Below are positions 24,203 to 30,842 of a DNA stretch of 30,842 nucleotides, in pieces; position 1 is the stretch's first letter; every line of letters starts with the position of its first letter. The stretch comes from Blastocatellia bacterium. GTDB lineage: Bacteria > Acidobacteriota > Blastocatellia > Pyrinomonadales > Pyrinomonadaceae. The notes under the pieces are model-generated. The model saw only the letters and a program-made list of their open reading frames with translations, was not told the DNA's origin and did no database searches. Location: assembly GCA_003488005.1 (NCBI GenBank), contig DNND01000013.1:28541-59382 (forward strand), read 5' to 3'. The position numbers and the translations under genes were made by a program.

Positions 24203-24445
24203 TTGGAAAATTCGCAACCGCGCCGGAAAAAGCGTGGCTTCTTGAATCCCGAAATGGTCAGAAGCATTTCCTTCTGGACCACGAGCGGCTGCATCCTGGT
24301 GGCAGTACTCTCGGCGTTATTGGCCATTTGGAAATTTGCCGGTACCGACATTCTGTGGCGCACTGTTGCGACGTGTGCGGTCATCGGCAGCGGCACAGTT
24401 GCTTTTTATTGGATCAACGTATTGTTTGGTAAGACTTCCGATTAG
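24203..24445 (+). CDS. Small two-pass membrane protein, unknown function
   Basis: The frame is open from 24125, inside the protease gene, but TTG at 24203 with a GGGGG run 5 bases upstream is a plausible start (80 residues). A basic stretch (RRKKRG) precedes two hydrophobic segments (SGCILVAVLSALLAIW and VATCAVIGSGTVAFYWI). No family is recognised. It is followed by a strong terminator and may be co-transcribed with the protease. Confidence 0.55.
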   Translation: MENSQPRRKKRGFLNPEMVRSISFWTTSGCILVAVLSALLAIWKFAGTDILWRTVATCAVIGSGTVAFYWINVLFGKTSD

Positions 24446-24511
24446 ACCTTTCATTGCTTCAGTTCAGAACGTTGGCCGCGGATGAAACGGATCTGAGCAA
24501 ATCACAAAAGC

Positions 24512-24551
24512 AAAAACGGAGGACCAGCTTATAGTGGGCCTCCGTTTTTTT
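24512..24551. terminator. Bidirectional Rho-independent terminator
   Basis: AAAAACGGAGGACC (24512-24525) pairs with GGGCCTCCGTTTTT (24536-24549) with one mismatch, around a 10-base loop; a T run follows on the plus strand and, by symmetry, on the minus strand. It sits between convergent genes ending at 24445 and 24594 and can serve both. Confidence 0.92.
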
Positions 24552-24593
24552 GCCTCCCCGGTGAAGTCTTCAGTTCGACGTCTCTTCAACTAA

Positions 24594-25010
24594 TTAGCAG
24601 ATGCCGCGCGTTTGGGCGCCGCCGTCGCAAAACGCAGGCTTCACTATGAACCAGGTAGTCACCACGCCTGCGGCGACCCCGCCGATAATCAACCAACTCT
24701 TGGTTGATAGGCCGCCTCCGGCTTTCTGCACTGTGTCGATCTCGTTATAAGCGACCGTATTGGTTGTGCCGGTTTTGCTGTCCGAAACTGTGAATGAATC
24801 AGGCGCGATAGCGGTGATATGGCCTTTGACCTTTGTTGTGTCGCGCAGCTTAACTTCAACTCGCGCGTTGGTGCCCAAACTCTCGACCTTTGCGCGCGCT
24901 TTCGAAGCTTGCGCATCGGAGTTTGGGGTTTGACCGAAGGCTGCTTGTAAACCAAACGATCCTGCCAGAACCGTCATTGAAATTAGAATCGCGAAAATTC
25001 TCTTACTCAA
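24594..25010 (-). CDS. Exported protein with Sm-like beta domain and C-terminal membrane segment
   Basis: I choose TTG at 25010 because AGGAG lies 8 bases upstream; the longer TTG at 25016 is only 2 bases from it. The 138-residue product has a signal peptide (KRIFAILISMTVLAGSFGLQAAFGQ). The middle (ARVEVKLRDTTKVKGHITAI...FTVSDSKTGTTNTVAYNEI) has the strand order of a small Sm-like barrel as found in similar exported proteins of Acidobacteriota. Then a hydrophobic segment SWLIIGGVAAGVVTTWFIV and a Cys-containing end. Function unknown. The terminator at 24512-24551 ends it. Confidence 0.75.
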   Translation of the reverse strand: MSKRIFAILISMTVLAGSFGLQAAFGQTPNSDAQASKARAKVESLGTNARVEVKLRDTTKVKGHITAIAPDSFTVSDSKTGTTNTVAYNEIDTVQKAGGGLSTKSWLIIGGVAAGVVTTWFIVKPAFCDGGAQTRGIC

Positions 25011-25573
25011 AATCAATTCTCCTACTCAAAAATTCCTGCCGCCTGACATCTTGGCAAATTACATTCCATGCGTTCATTTGCCTCCAGTCGAAGCAAAAGC
25101 CCACCGTTATTCTTGAATACGGCGGGCTCGACTTGAATTGGAGCGCAACGATAGTCCGCGCTTAGGATGATTTATCTGACAGGTAGGATAGGCATTCCTG
25201 CCAGTCCTTATTGCTTATGGAGGTCAGGCAGGTTGAAAGAGAAAGGAAGACTTTCCATTTATCATTCCCGAATTCAAGTTTGAAGTGCAACCTCCTGAGC
25301 GCCAAAGGCGCGGATTGGAATAGCCAGGGGCAAGTGCTGAGCACAGCGAAGCACGTCGCCCCTGGGATAGCACAATAAAAAGTTAGAGAGCACTGAAAGT
25401 ACGCAATTAGATCTATCGCTGAGACACTATGCCGCTCTTTCAGAGCTTGGACTCTATGCGCTTCGCTTTCCAGGGTGTCGCGCTTCGCTGCGCTCAGCGG
25501 CTTTGCCCCTGGCTATTACATTCGCGCGCCTTTGGCGCTTAAGAATCAAACAAAGACTTTAATGTCTGTCCTA
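25011..25573. other. Gene-free stretch made mostly of repeats
   Basis: No gene is convincing between the small exported protein and the cytochrome gene. It holds a weak hairpin region near 25165-25240 (AGGATAGGCATTCCTGCC) and, from 25271, a full copy of a dispersed element described separately. Small open frames on either strand lie within the repeats and look accidental. Confidence 0.6.
25271..25540. repeat. Dispersed element with terminal inverted repeats, copy A
   Basis: The ends are inverted copies: AGCGCCAAAGGCGCG then AATAGCCAGGGGCAA (25298-25333) and TTTGCCCCTGGCTATT then CGCGCCTTTGGCGCT (25502-25539). Inside are hairpins such as CCAGGGGCAAGTGCT...AGCACGTCGCCCCTGG. The core (25271-25513) is clearly similar, by eye at more than 75%, to bases 30602-30842. 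No transposase is inside, so it fits a non-autonomous or RNA-hairpin element. A related A/T-rich flank, AATTCAAGTTTGAAGTGCAA, starts both copies. Confidence 0.85.
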
Positions 25574-26749
25574 CTACGGTGTTGGCGGCGCTGGTGGCTG
25601 GTTGAACTTCGTTTCGTCAACCGGCACGTTCAGTTTGACTTCAGCAAACTTCCGCGTTGAGCTGATGTTCGGATCGACCGAGGATATCCTGATGGTAAAC
25701 GGCATCATCAAGCCATCGACGTTCTTGTAATCCTGGAAGTCAATCTGCTCGGGAATCATGCCGATCATCGTTGGGGTACTTGTGACTCGACGGACCAATA
25801 GGCCCGTTTCCGCATCAAAATATAATCGCTCGCGCCGATTGTCTGTGGTCAGGCCGCGCAGCACATAAACCTCGCGGTCGTTAATCTTTTCTTTGCCGCC
25901 AAACATCAAGCGCGAGAATTGCTCCTTGAGTTTGATGTCCTTAAACAAATCCGGATAGCGTCGCAAGACCGCGAGCTCTTGTCCTTCGAGCGCACGCAGA
26001 CCGTGACTGCTTTTTTCCCAGCCGGCGCTGCCGTTGAAGCCTCGCTCAAACACACCTTGCTTGGGCGTATTCAAGACAACGTAAATCTTGTCCGGACCTG
26101 ATTGATAAACTTCGTAACCCCAGGTCATTCCGTTGCTGGTAAGCCATTCGCCTTTCATCGATCGCGTTTTCAATTTGTCGATTGCCGCGCTGCCTCCAAG
26201 AGCCGCGGTGTACTTCGCAAGAATCTCATCGACGGTGGGCACGGCCGCTTTTGTTTCTCCCGGCTTTGTTTCCGCTGGCGAGGGTCGCGGAGTAACTTCC
26301 GGAATCGGGAGCTCGGGCACACTTGCAGGATGCGTCCGGCCGCGGTGGCAGGTGTAACAACTCACTTCGGTGTTGCCTTTAAAGGTGTCCTTGTTAACAG
26401 CCAGCACCATCTTGATCATTTCACGCGTCGTGTTCTTCTCCGGTTTCTCGTCGCTGACAAAATCCCACTTGCCATCCTTGTTTACATGGCAGAAAACGCA
26501 ACGAACACCCAACGAAGCGCTCATAAAATTCATCACCGGAATCAGCTGCGAGTCAGGCAAGCCATTTAGCACCTTGATGTTCTTTTTTGTTTGCTCGACC
26601 GTCTTTTCGGCGGGAGCAGCAACCGCCGCCGGCTGCTGGTTCGATGTTTGGCCCACCGGCGCAAACGCGACGAGGCCGACACTGGCAATGAAGAGAACTG
26701 CTACGCACATCACGAGAAAACGCGATCCATTATTGGCTTGGTTTTTCAT
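25574..26749 (-). CDS. Diheme c-type cytochrome (reaction-centre cytochrome family) with C-terminal lipoprotein-sorting-like domain
   Basis: ATG 26749 has AAGGTG just upstream; a longer frame to 26857 is less likely. The 391-residue product starts with a signal or anchor segment (FLVMCVAVLFIASVGLVAFA). Residues 50-140 match the photosynthetic reaction-centre cytochrome c family, with two heme sites: C84-V-F-C87-H88 and C131-Y-T-C134-H135, and likely Met ligands in VMNFM. After a Pro-rich linker, residues ~165-390 resemble outer-membrane lipoprotein-sorting (LolA-like) domains (YTAALGGSAAIDKLKT...YFDAETGLLVRR). No reaction-centre genes are near, so it is probably a periplasmic electron-transfer protein of the sort common in Acidobacteriota. 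Confidence 0.88.
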   Translation of the reverse strand: MKNQANNGSRFLVMCVAVLFIASVGLVAFAPVGQTSNQQPAAVAAPAEKTVEQTKKNIKVLNGLPDSQLIPVMNFMSASLGVRCVFCHVNKDGKWDFVSDEKPEKNTTREMIKMVLAVNKDTFKGNTEVSCYTCHRGRTHPASVPELPIPEVTPRPSPAETKPGETKAAVPTVDEILAKYTAALGGSAAIDKLKTRSMKGEWLTSNGMTWGYEVYQSGPDKIYVVLNTPKQGVFERGFNGSAGWEKSSHGLRALEGQELAVLRRYPDLFKDIKLKEQFSRLMFGGKEKINDREVYVLRGLTTDNRRERLYFDAETGLLVRRVTSTPTMIGMIPEQIDFQDYKNVDGLMMPFTIRISSVDPNISSTRKFAEVKLNVPVDETKFNQPPAPPTP

Positions 26750-26885
26750 AGTCACCTTTGCAACGGAACGAATGTTAGGGCACGAAGTTAAGCATACTAC
26801 CAACAGAACGGGCAGTGTCGTAGCGAACCGGATCCACGAGGATGAACCCGGCTGCAAACTGCCACCGCAAAATTAAGGGGGGAAG

Positions 26886-28238
26886 CTAGAATTTGTTAAC
26901 CGGTTCGGCGGGCAGTTTTTGCCTGCCGTCCCGAGCCGTCAAGGCTGCATGTGGTTTTTGCGGAACGACGGCGTCCAACGTTTTGTAAATCTGCAAATAA
27001 ATTTGCGTCTCGCGTGGGATTAGCGTGCGCCAGGCAGCACCGCCACGCCGAATGTAAAGCGGTAAGCGCGCCGCGTTCGAGTTATACCCAGCCGCGAGTA
27101 ATTCAGTTTGGGTCGCCAGCTTTGCGCTCAGCGCATACTGCACGTCTTCGTTGGCCGCCAAATCATTCCAGGTGTCCTGCATATAAAGCAGCATCGCCTG
27201 AAGCGCGTTAGCATGATTACGCATGCCGACTACAAAGTCGGGTGTCAATCCCACAGCCGGATGCCGCTGTCGTACCAGGTTATAAGCCCAGGGAATCATT
27301 TGGACCATGCCGCCGGCGCCGGCGAAGCTGACCGAATAGCGATACGTGTCCGGCTCGTTCAAAGCATACAGCGAATAGATTTCGTCAAACAGCGCCAGCC
27401 GATTCTCAAGTCTAAAACGATCGTGGTCCACATGCTCAACCAGACAAAGGCGCTCAGCAACGTCTACGATTTGCGGCGAGATGAAGGTTCCCTTTTCTCG
27501 TAAGCGCTGGACCGCGAAATTCATCATCCGATGAATGTAGGCGCGACCGGCCCGCGACAAATCGGGTGAAAGCAAAGCCGGATGCGCAGAAGTGTAATAA
27601 GCCATCTCGCGAAAGACGCCGCCCTTTTCGATTGGATATTGGACCACCAACGGCACCAGTGAACGACCCTGCGCATCAAAAATAGCAACGGCTGTGTTAA
27701 CACCGTTCGCTCGCACAACCCGCACGCTTAAAAGAGTCCCGAGCGAGCTTGTCATCGTTACTTCAGCGCCCTTGGTCAGAAAGGTGTCCTTCGCAAGCGT
27801 GATCAAGTGCATGCGACCGCTGAGATGGTCCAGAGCCGCCAGTGTTACAAAATCAATCTGCGGCAAAGTAAGCGCGGTCGGTTGCGGACGCGACTTCAAC
27901 AGCCGCTCCGCCTCAGAAATCCGCGTGAGTACCACCGGCGGCGACATCAGCAACGAAGTCGCCGGCAATGGTTCCGGTCGGCGCGCGATTCCCGCTGGAC
28001 CCGCGACTTTCGGCACAACCTCAGTCCTGGTTCCCAGTTGCGCTCCGCGGGCTGGGCCCGAATCACTTTGCTGCTCGGCCGGCATGTTAGAGCGCGGTTT
28101 TAGAATTGTCGTGGGCGTTGGTGTGGCACCTGGCGTCGCAATGCGCGGACGACCATCAGGATTTGGCGGGGTTTGCGCGGGAGTTCGCGCGGCGACGGCG
28201 ATCAATAAAACGGACAGGACGAAACAACTTCTCTTCAT
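26886..28238 (-). CDS. Exported protein with divergent lytic-transglycosylase (SLT-like) domain
   Basis: ATG 28238 begins MKRSCFVLSVLLIAVAARTPAQ, a signal peptide; the frame could start at TTG 28253. A Pro/Thr-rich part follows (to about residue 130). In the last 200 residues, E295 stands 12 residues before GAGGMVQMIPW, the same spacing as catalytic Glu to GAMGLMQLMP in SLT domains, and AGYNSNAARLPLYIRRGG...TQIYLQIY resembles the family's YNAG...P...YV end. It may cleave peptidoglycan. The match is weak, as the ES(G/N) motif is not kept (EPD), so it may be non-catalytic. 450 residues. Confidence 0.75.
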   Translation of the reverse strand: MKRSCFVLSVLLIAVAARTPAQTPPNPDGRPRIATPGATPTPTTILKPRSNMPAEQQSDSGPARGAQLGTRTEVVPKVAGPAGIARRPEPLPATSLLMSPPVVLTRISEAERLLKSRPQPTALTLPQIDFVTLAALDHLSGRMHLITLAKDTFLTKGAEVTMTSSLGTLLSVRVVRANGVNTAVAIFDAQGRSLVPLVVQYPIEKGGVFREMAYYTSAHPALLSPDLSRAGRAYIHRMMNFAVQRLREKGTFISPQIVDVAERLCLVEHVDHDRFRLENRLALFDEIYSLYALNEPDTYRYSVSFAGAGGMVQMIPWAYNLVRQRHPAVGLTPDFVVGMRNHANALQAMLLYMQDTWNDLAANEDVQYALSAKLATQTELLAAGYNSNAARLPLYIRRGGAAWRTLIPRETQIYLQIYKTLDAVVPQKPHAALTARDGRQKLPAEPVNKF

Positions 28239-28406
28239 AAAGCAAATAGCCAACTCTTTAACAGTTCGCCCGGCGGCGCTTGTCCTCGCGCCTTAGATTC
28301 GCCGATGCCTATCGAGTTGTCAATACCGTTTCCCAAGCGCCCGCCGGCGCCGGCTGCGTTCGACTCGGCAAACAAAAGTTCGGCGATCTGAACTAACTCT
28401 TAAACT

Positions 28407-28450
28407 TAAAAAGGAATCGCTCCCGACGCCTGAGCGCGGGAGCGATTCCT
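28407..28450 (-). terminator. Rho-independent terminator of the 28497-28862 gene
   Basis: A perfect 14-bp stem (AGGAATCGCTCCCG at 28412-28425 and its complement at 28437-28450) encloses an 11-base loop; on the minus strand it ends in TTTTT (A run of the plus strand at 28408-28412). It lies 47 bases after the stop of the small exported protein gene. Confidence 0.92.
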
Positions 28451-28496
28451 GACAAGCCGCTAGCGAGCCGATACTTCGTTAACGAGAGGAACGGGC

Positions 28497-28862
28497 TTAA
28501 CGGCTGGCTGACGAACCATTGAGCACGATGTTTTGATCGGCGCCCGCAAACGAGATGCCTATCAACTGTTTCTGTTCCCCGCTGCCGGTTAACCTCAATT
28601 CAAATTGCCGCGCCGCTTTGCTTTCTCGTTTTTCGGACGTTGTGCTTGACTGCGCAATGACCTTGCCGTTCTTCATGATCGACAACTCGCCCTTCTCGTC
28701 GTCGAACTTCAACTGATAGGCGCCACTCTTCACAAGCGTTCCGTTAACGGTGGTGTCGGTCGACAGGGTAATGGATTGCTTTCTTGTCTTCGCGAAGGCG
28801 CTGACTGCTGTGAGTGAGGTAATTACAAATGCGATGCCGATTTTTTTAAGCAACGATTTCAT
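28497..28862 (-). CDS. Small exported protein, unknown function
   Basis: The 121-residue product has a signal peptide (MKSLLKKIGIAFVITSLTAVSAFA, cut before KTR) and a beta-rich mature domain of about 95 residues with a regular strand pattern (VNGTLVKSGAYQLKFDDEKGELSIMKNGKVIA). Similar small exported proteins are common in Acidobacteriota but have no set function. AAGGAG lies 8 bases before ATG 28862. It stands alone, with its own terminator. Confidence 0.78.
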   Translation of the reverse strand: MKSLLKKIGIAFVITSLTAVSAFAKTRKQSITLSTDTTVNGTLVKSGAYQLKFDDEKGELSIMKNGKVIAQSSTTSEKRESKAARQFELRLTGSGEQKQLIGISFAGADQNIVLNGSSASR

Positions 28863-29104
28863 CTCGAAACTCCTTGGCTAATTTGTTCGTCAATCTCCGT
28901 GGGGAGTGCTACTAACAACGACGAACGAACTTGAAGGCTCCACAAATCTAAGTTGGCCCATTCTACTCGCACAGAAGTAAACGTTCGTCTGCTGGATAAA
29001 CACCATGCAATTGATTTCTGTGACAGACTTTTTTTGGGAGATCGAAGGCTGAGGAGTTTTGCGTAGTGTCGATGATCCAAAAATTTAGAGCGACGTTTGA
29101 AAGT

Positions 29105-29986
29105 TTAGACTTCAAGCCAGTCGCGCGTCATATCGCACCACAGGACCAGGCCGCGCCACTCGTTGAAGCGTGAATAGAAACGCGCAATTTTTTTGTCACT
29201 TGCCTTACGTCCGTTGTTCCGCACCGTGAAAAATTTAGCGCGTGTCCAGGAATCCAATGCCAGCCCGTCGTAGCGACCCAGCAGCTTGAGCACATTTTCA
29301 GCCGCGTATGGTCCAACACCCTTAACGCCGCGCATCTCCTTTATCAACTCGTCTGTCGCCAGCGGGCTGTGAAGCCACTGCTCGACATCCAGACTCCCGG
29401 ACGCAACCCGATCGGCAAGCTCCTTAAAATAAGGAGCCCGGTAACCGGCCCTTACTTCGTTTGTATAGAATTTTAGCGGCATCAGGGACATGGCTTCGGG
29501 CGTTGGAAACGTGCGGCGACCATCATTTGATTCGCGTCCCAGATTTTGCACCAGTCCGGTGACCATTCTTTCGGTCAAGGCCCAGGAACAATTCGTAGTG
29601 CATATCATTTTGACCAGGTCTTCGAAAACCGTCGGCGAGCGCAGCAGGCGTCCGGCGCCCTGAGTGGGAACCCACGCGAAATCGTTCTCGCGGGCCATCA
29701 ATCCATAAAATCCCGCCAGGTCGTCATCCAGGCGCAGCATATGGCGAACGTCCGCAATTACTTGCCGGGCAGCTTTTTGACTGAGACGGCGCGACGTGTT
29801 GATACGCAATTGCCGTTTGCGCGCGGTGATCGCCACAGTGACGGGCTTTTCATCCTTTAGATCCAACACGCGGCTCAGCAGCCAGTCGTCCCGGTCTATT
29901 TCAAACGGCAGTAATCCGTACCAACCGTGGCTGATCGCCGTTCGCTTGAAACTGAAATCGCGGGGCGTAGAAATGAGTAGTTCCAT
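29105..29986 (-). CDS. HhH-GPD DNA glycosylase (OGG1/AlkA-like), probably monofunctional
   Basis: The 293-residue product has an N-terminal beta domain, an all-helical middle and the HhH-GPD signature MRGVKGVGPYAAENVLKLLG (218-237), followed by LALD with D245, the catalytic Asp position. The residue where OGG1 and MutY-type lyases carry the Schiff-base Lys is Tyr227 (GVGPY), so the protein is expected to remove bases without cutting the strand. The target base is unknown; overall layout resembles OGG1 and AlkA relatives. There is no neighbour in an operon; upstream sequence is repeat. Confidence 0.88.
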   Translation of the reverse strand: MELLISTPRDFSFKRTAISHGWYGLLPFEIDRDDWLLSRVLDLKDEKPVTVAITARKRQLRINTSRRLSQKAARQVIADVRHMLRLDDDLAGFYGLMARENDFAWVPTQGAGRLLRSPTVFEDLVKMICTTNCSWALTERMVTGLVQNLGRESNDGRRTFPTPEAMSLMPLKFYTNEVRAGYRAPYFKELADRVASGSLDVEQWLHSPLATDELIKEMRGVKGVGPYAAENVLKLLGRYDGLALDSWTRAKFFTVRNNGRKASDKKIARFYSRFNEWRGLVLWCDMTRDWLEV

Positions 29987-30103
29987 GTTTGAGCATTAAC
30001 TGCTGGGCAAATTTCTGGAATGCAAACTCTTAGGAAGATTGCCTTCCGGAAACAGATTATGTTCACGAATAGAATCTATTCGCAAAGAGAGCGAACGGTT
30101 TGG

Positions 30104-30164
30104 AGCGGCATAGACTTTGGTCTGTGCTGCCGGAACAGGGGCACAGACTAGAGTCCATGCCACT
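30104..30164. repeat. Long imperfect palindrome, GGCATAGACT family
   Basis: AGCGGCATAGACTTTGGTCTG plus TGC (30104-30127) and the reverse complement of 30141-30164 agree at about 20 of 24 positions, around a 13-base centre. It would form a stable hairpin if transcribed. There is no T tract. A dispersed repeat is likely, but no second copy is in the window. Confidence 0.65.
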
Positions 30165-30390
30165 CGTTTGTATGCTTCGACTGCGGTCAAGCTGAGTCTT
30201 GACAGCGATAGGACGGAAGCCTAGACTGACCTCACTTGAAAATAGAATATTGGAAGGCTGTACTCGCCCTCCCTAATACTCGGGAGTAAGGTGAGAGCAG
30301 AGTCAAATTACGTGACCCTCTACAGTACCCCCGGCGAACTTAAGCGCCGCTTCCGACGATAATTCGAAACTGGAGCTTTCCAGTTTTCTC

Positions 30391-30423
30391 GCCCCACCGG
30401 GCCTACAATAGCCCGCGTGGGGC
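30391..30423. repeat. GC-rich hairpin
   Basis: GCCCCACCGGGC pairs with GCCCGCGTGGGGC, with one bulged base, around an AT-rich 8-base loop. It follows a smaller hairpin at 30368-30385. No T run follows, so it is not an obvious terminator. Confidence 0.6.
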
Positions 30424-30483
30424 GATGTCGTTTGGGGGTCTAAATTAGAAATCCAAGCTCAGTCGAAAGAAAACAACAGATTT

Positions 30484-30601
30484 ACCATTCATCATTTGCC
30501 ATTTCTCATTTGCCATTTTTCAGAACTGCTACAACAGCGTCATGCCCGCACCCTTGAGGCCATTTACCAAACTTCAGTGAAATGACAAATGGAAATGGCG
30601 G
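30484..30601. repeat. Inverted pair of 7-base word repeats
   Basis: Left arm (30484-30520): units TCATTTG, CCATTTC, TCATTTG, CCATTTT. Right arm (30579-30601): GAAATGA, CAAATGG, AAATGGC, the reverse complement. A 58-base centre separates them. It abuts the dispersed element that starts at 30602. Confidence 0.8.
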
Positions 30602-30842
30602 ATTCAAGTTTGAAGTGCAACGCGCCTGAGCGCCAACGGCGCGGACTGGAATAGCCAGGGGCAAGTGCTGAGTTAAGCGAAGCACGTCGCCCCTGGAAGA
30701 GCGCAAGGAAGTCCAGAGAGCGCTGAAAGTGCGCAATAGATTCTATCGCTGAGATGTATGCCGCTCCTTCAGAGCTGGGGCACTAGTCGCTTCACTTTCC
30801 AGGGGCGTCGCGCTTCGCTAGGCTCAGCGCTTTGCCCCTGGC
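30602..30842. repeat. Dispersed element with terminal inverted repeats, copy B (cut by window end)
   Basis: Bases 30602-30842 run parallel to 25271-25513 in the same orientation: ATTCAAGTTTGAAGTGCAAC, then AGCGCCAACGGCGCGGA, ATAGCCAGGGGCAAGTGCTG, AGCACGTCGCCCCTGG, a TATCGCTGAGA segment, CCGCTCCTTCAGAGCT and the closing CTTTGCCCCTGGC. The window ends inside the right inverted repeat. Confidence 0.88.

Larger units (their letters stand above)
29987..30842. other. Gene-free region of stacked hairpins and repeats
   Basis: No credible gene is present in these 856 bases. From left: a perfect 8-bp hairpin CGAATAGA-A-TCTATTCG (30066-30082); a large imperfect palindrome (30104-30164); a GGAG/CTCC-rich stretch near 30260-30300; an AACTGGA/TCCAGTT hairpin (30368-30385); a GC-rich hairpin (30391-30423); a short-word inverted repeat (30484-30601); and a partial copy of the dispersed element. 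It resembles a landing zone for repeats. Confidence 0.7.

Noticed and set aside
25271..25540. Insertion sequence
   Set aside because: Inverted ends exist, but there is no coding sequence for a transposase and the length is only about 270 bases; described as a repeat instead.
28859..29080. Minus-strand 73-codon frame upstream of the small exported protein
   Set aside because: It overlaps the promoter and Shine-Dalgarno region of the 28862 gene, has no signal or domain, and its composition looks random.
30506..30736. Minus-strand 76-codon frame at the right end
   Set aside because: It lies wholly inside the repeat region and its translation depends on repeat sequence; no domain or start signal.
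1..30842. tRNA or rRNA genes
   Set aside because: No cloverleaf with a GTTC-type T arm and CCA-ready acceptor, and no rRNA-like stretch, was recognised on either strand; a covariance scan would be decisive.

Overview
The window looks like chromosomal DNA of an Acidobacteriota member, most likely class Blastocatellia (inference). The hints are a C-terminal DUF4214 exported protein, a diheme reaction-centre-type cytochrome c fused to a lipoprotein-sorting-like domain, MglA/MglB-type switch genes, a small microcompartment locus, and many dispersed intergenic repeats. There is no rRNA, tRNA, phage, CRISPR array or transposase that I can see. The left edge cuts a plus-strand gene and the right edge cuts a repeat element.

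Layout. 1-4.1 kb: tail of a gene, a terminator, and minus-strand genes for exported proteins (a two-repeat protein, a small secreted protein, a large DUF4214 protein). 4.3-8.1 kb: a compact minus-strand bacterial microcompartment (BMC) locus read as rex, class II aldolase, one hexamer shell protein (BMC-H), three pentamer vertex proteins (BMC-P), a small membrane protein and a coiled-coil protein ending in a four-cysteine motif. Divergent from it, 8.2-12.6 kb: ruvA, ruvB, a YihY/BrkB membrane protein, queA and a GNAT acetyltransferase. 12.6-13.7 kb: MglA-like GTPase and roadblock partner on the minus strand. 14.0-19.4 kb: a basic-tailed TPR protein, then yvcK, glmU and glmS, a UDP-GlcNAc block in which YvcK is a plausible regulator of GlmS. 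19.4-20.5 kb: Ada on the minus strand. 20.8-23.2 kb: PcrA/UvrD helicase. 23.4-30.0 kb: an exported trypsin-like protease, small membrane or exported proteins, a cytochrome c, a divergent lytic-transglycosylase-like protein and an HhH-GPD DNA glycosylase. 30.0-30.8 kb: no gene, only stacked repeats and hairpins.

Best candidate for an undescribed system: the 4.3-8.1 kb BMC locus. It has shell genes, a FucA-like aldolase carrying what looks like a C-terminal encapsulation helix, and a redox repressor gene with a possible Rex half-site in its own promoter. It has no aldehyde dehydrogenase, phosphotransacylase or alcohol dehydrogenase beside it. The protein with an N-terminal amphipathic helix, a coiled coil and a Cys-x8-Cys-x2-Cys-x2-Cys tail matches no family I know.

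The second theme is repeats. Seven sites carry degenerate 7-9-base words in tandem, mostly as inverted pairs, each site with a different word (two of them inside pcrA). A separate element of about 245 bp with terminal inverted repeats occurs at 25.3 kb and again, cut by the window edge, at 30.6 kb. All names and functions come from reading the translated sequence; no database search was possible.
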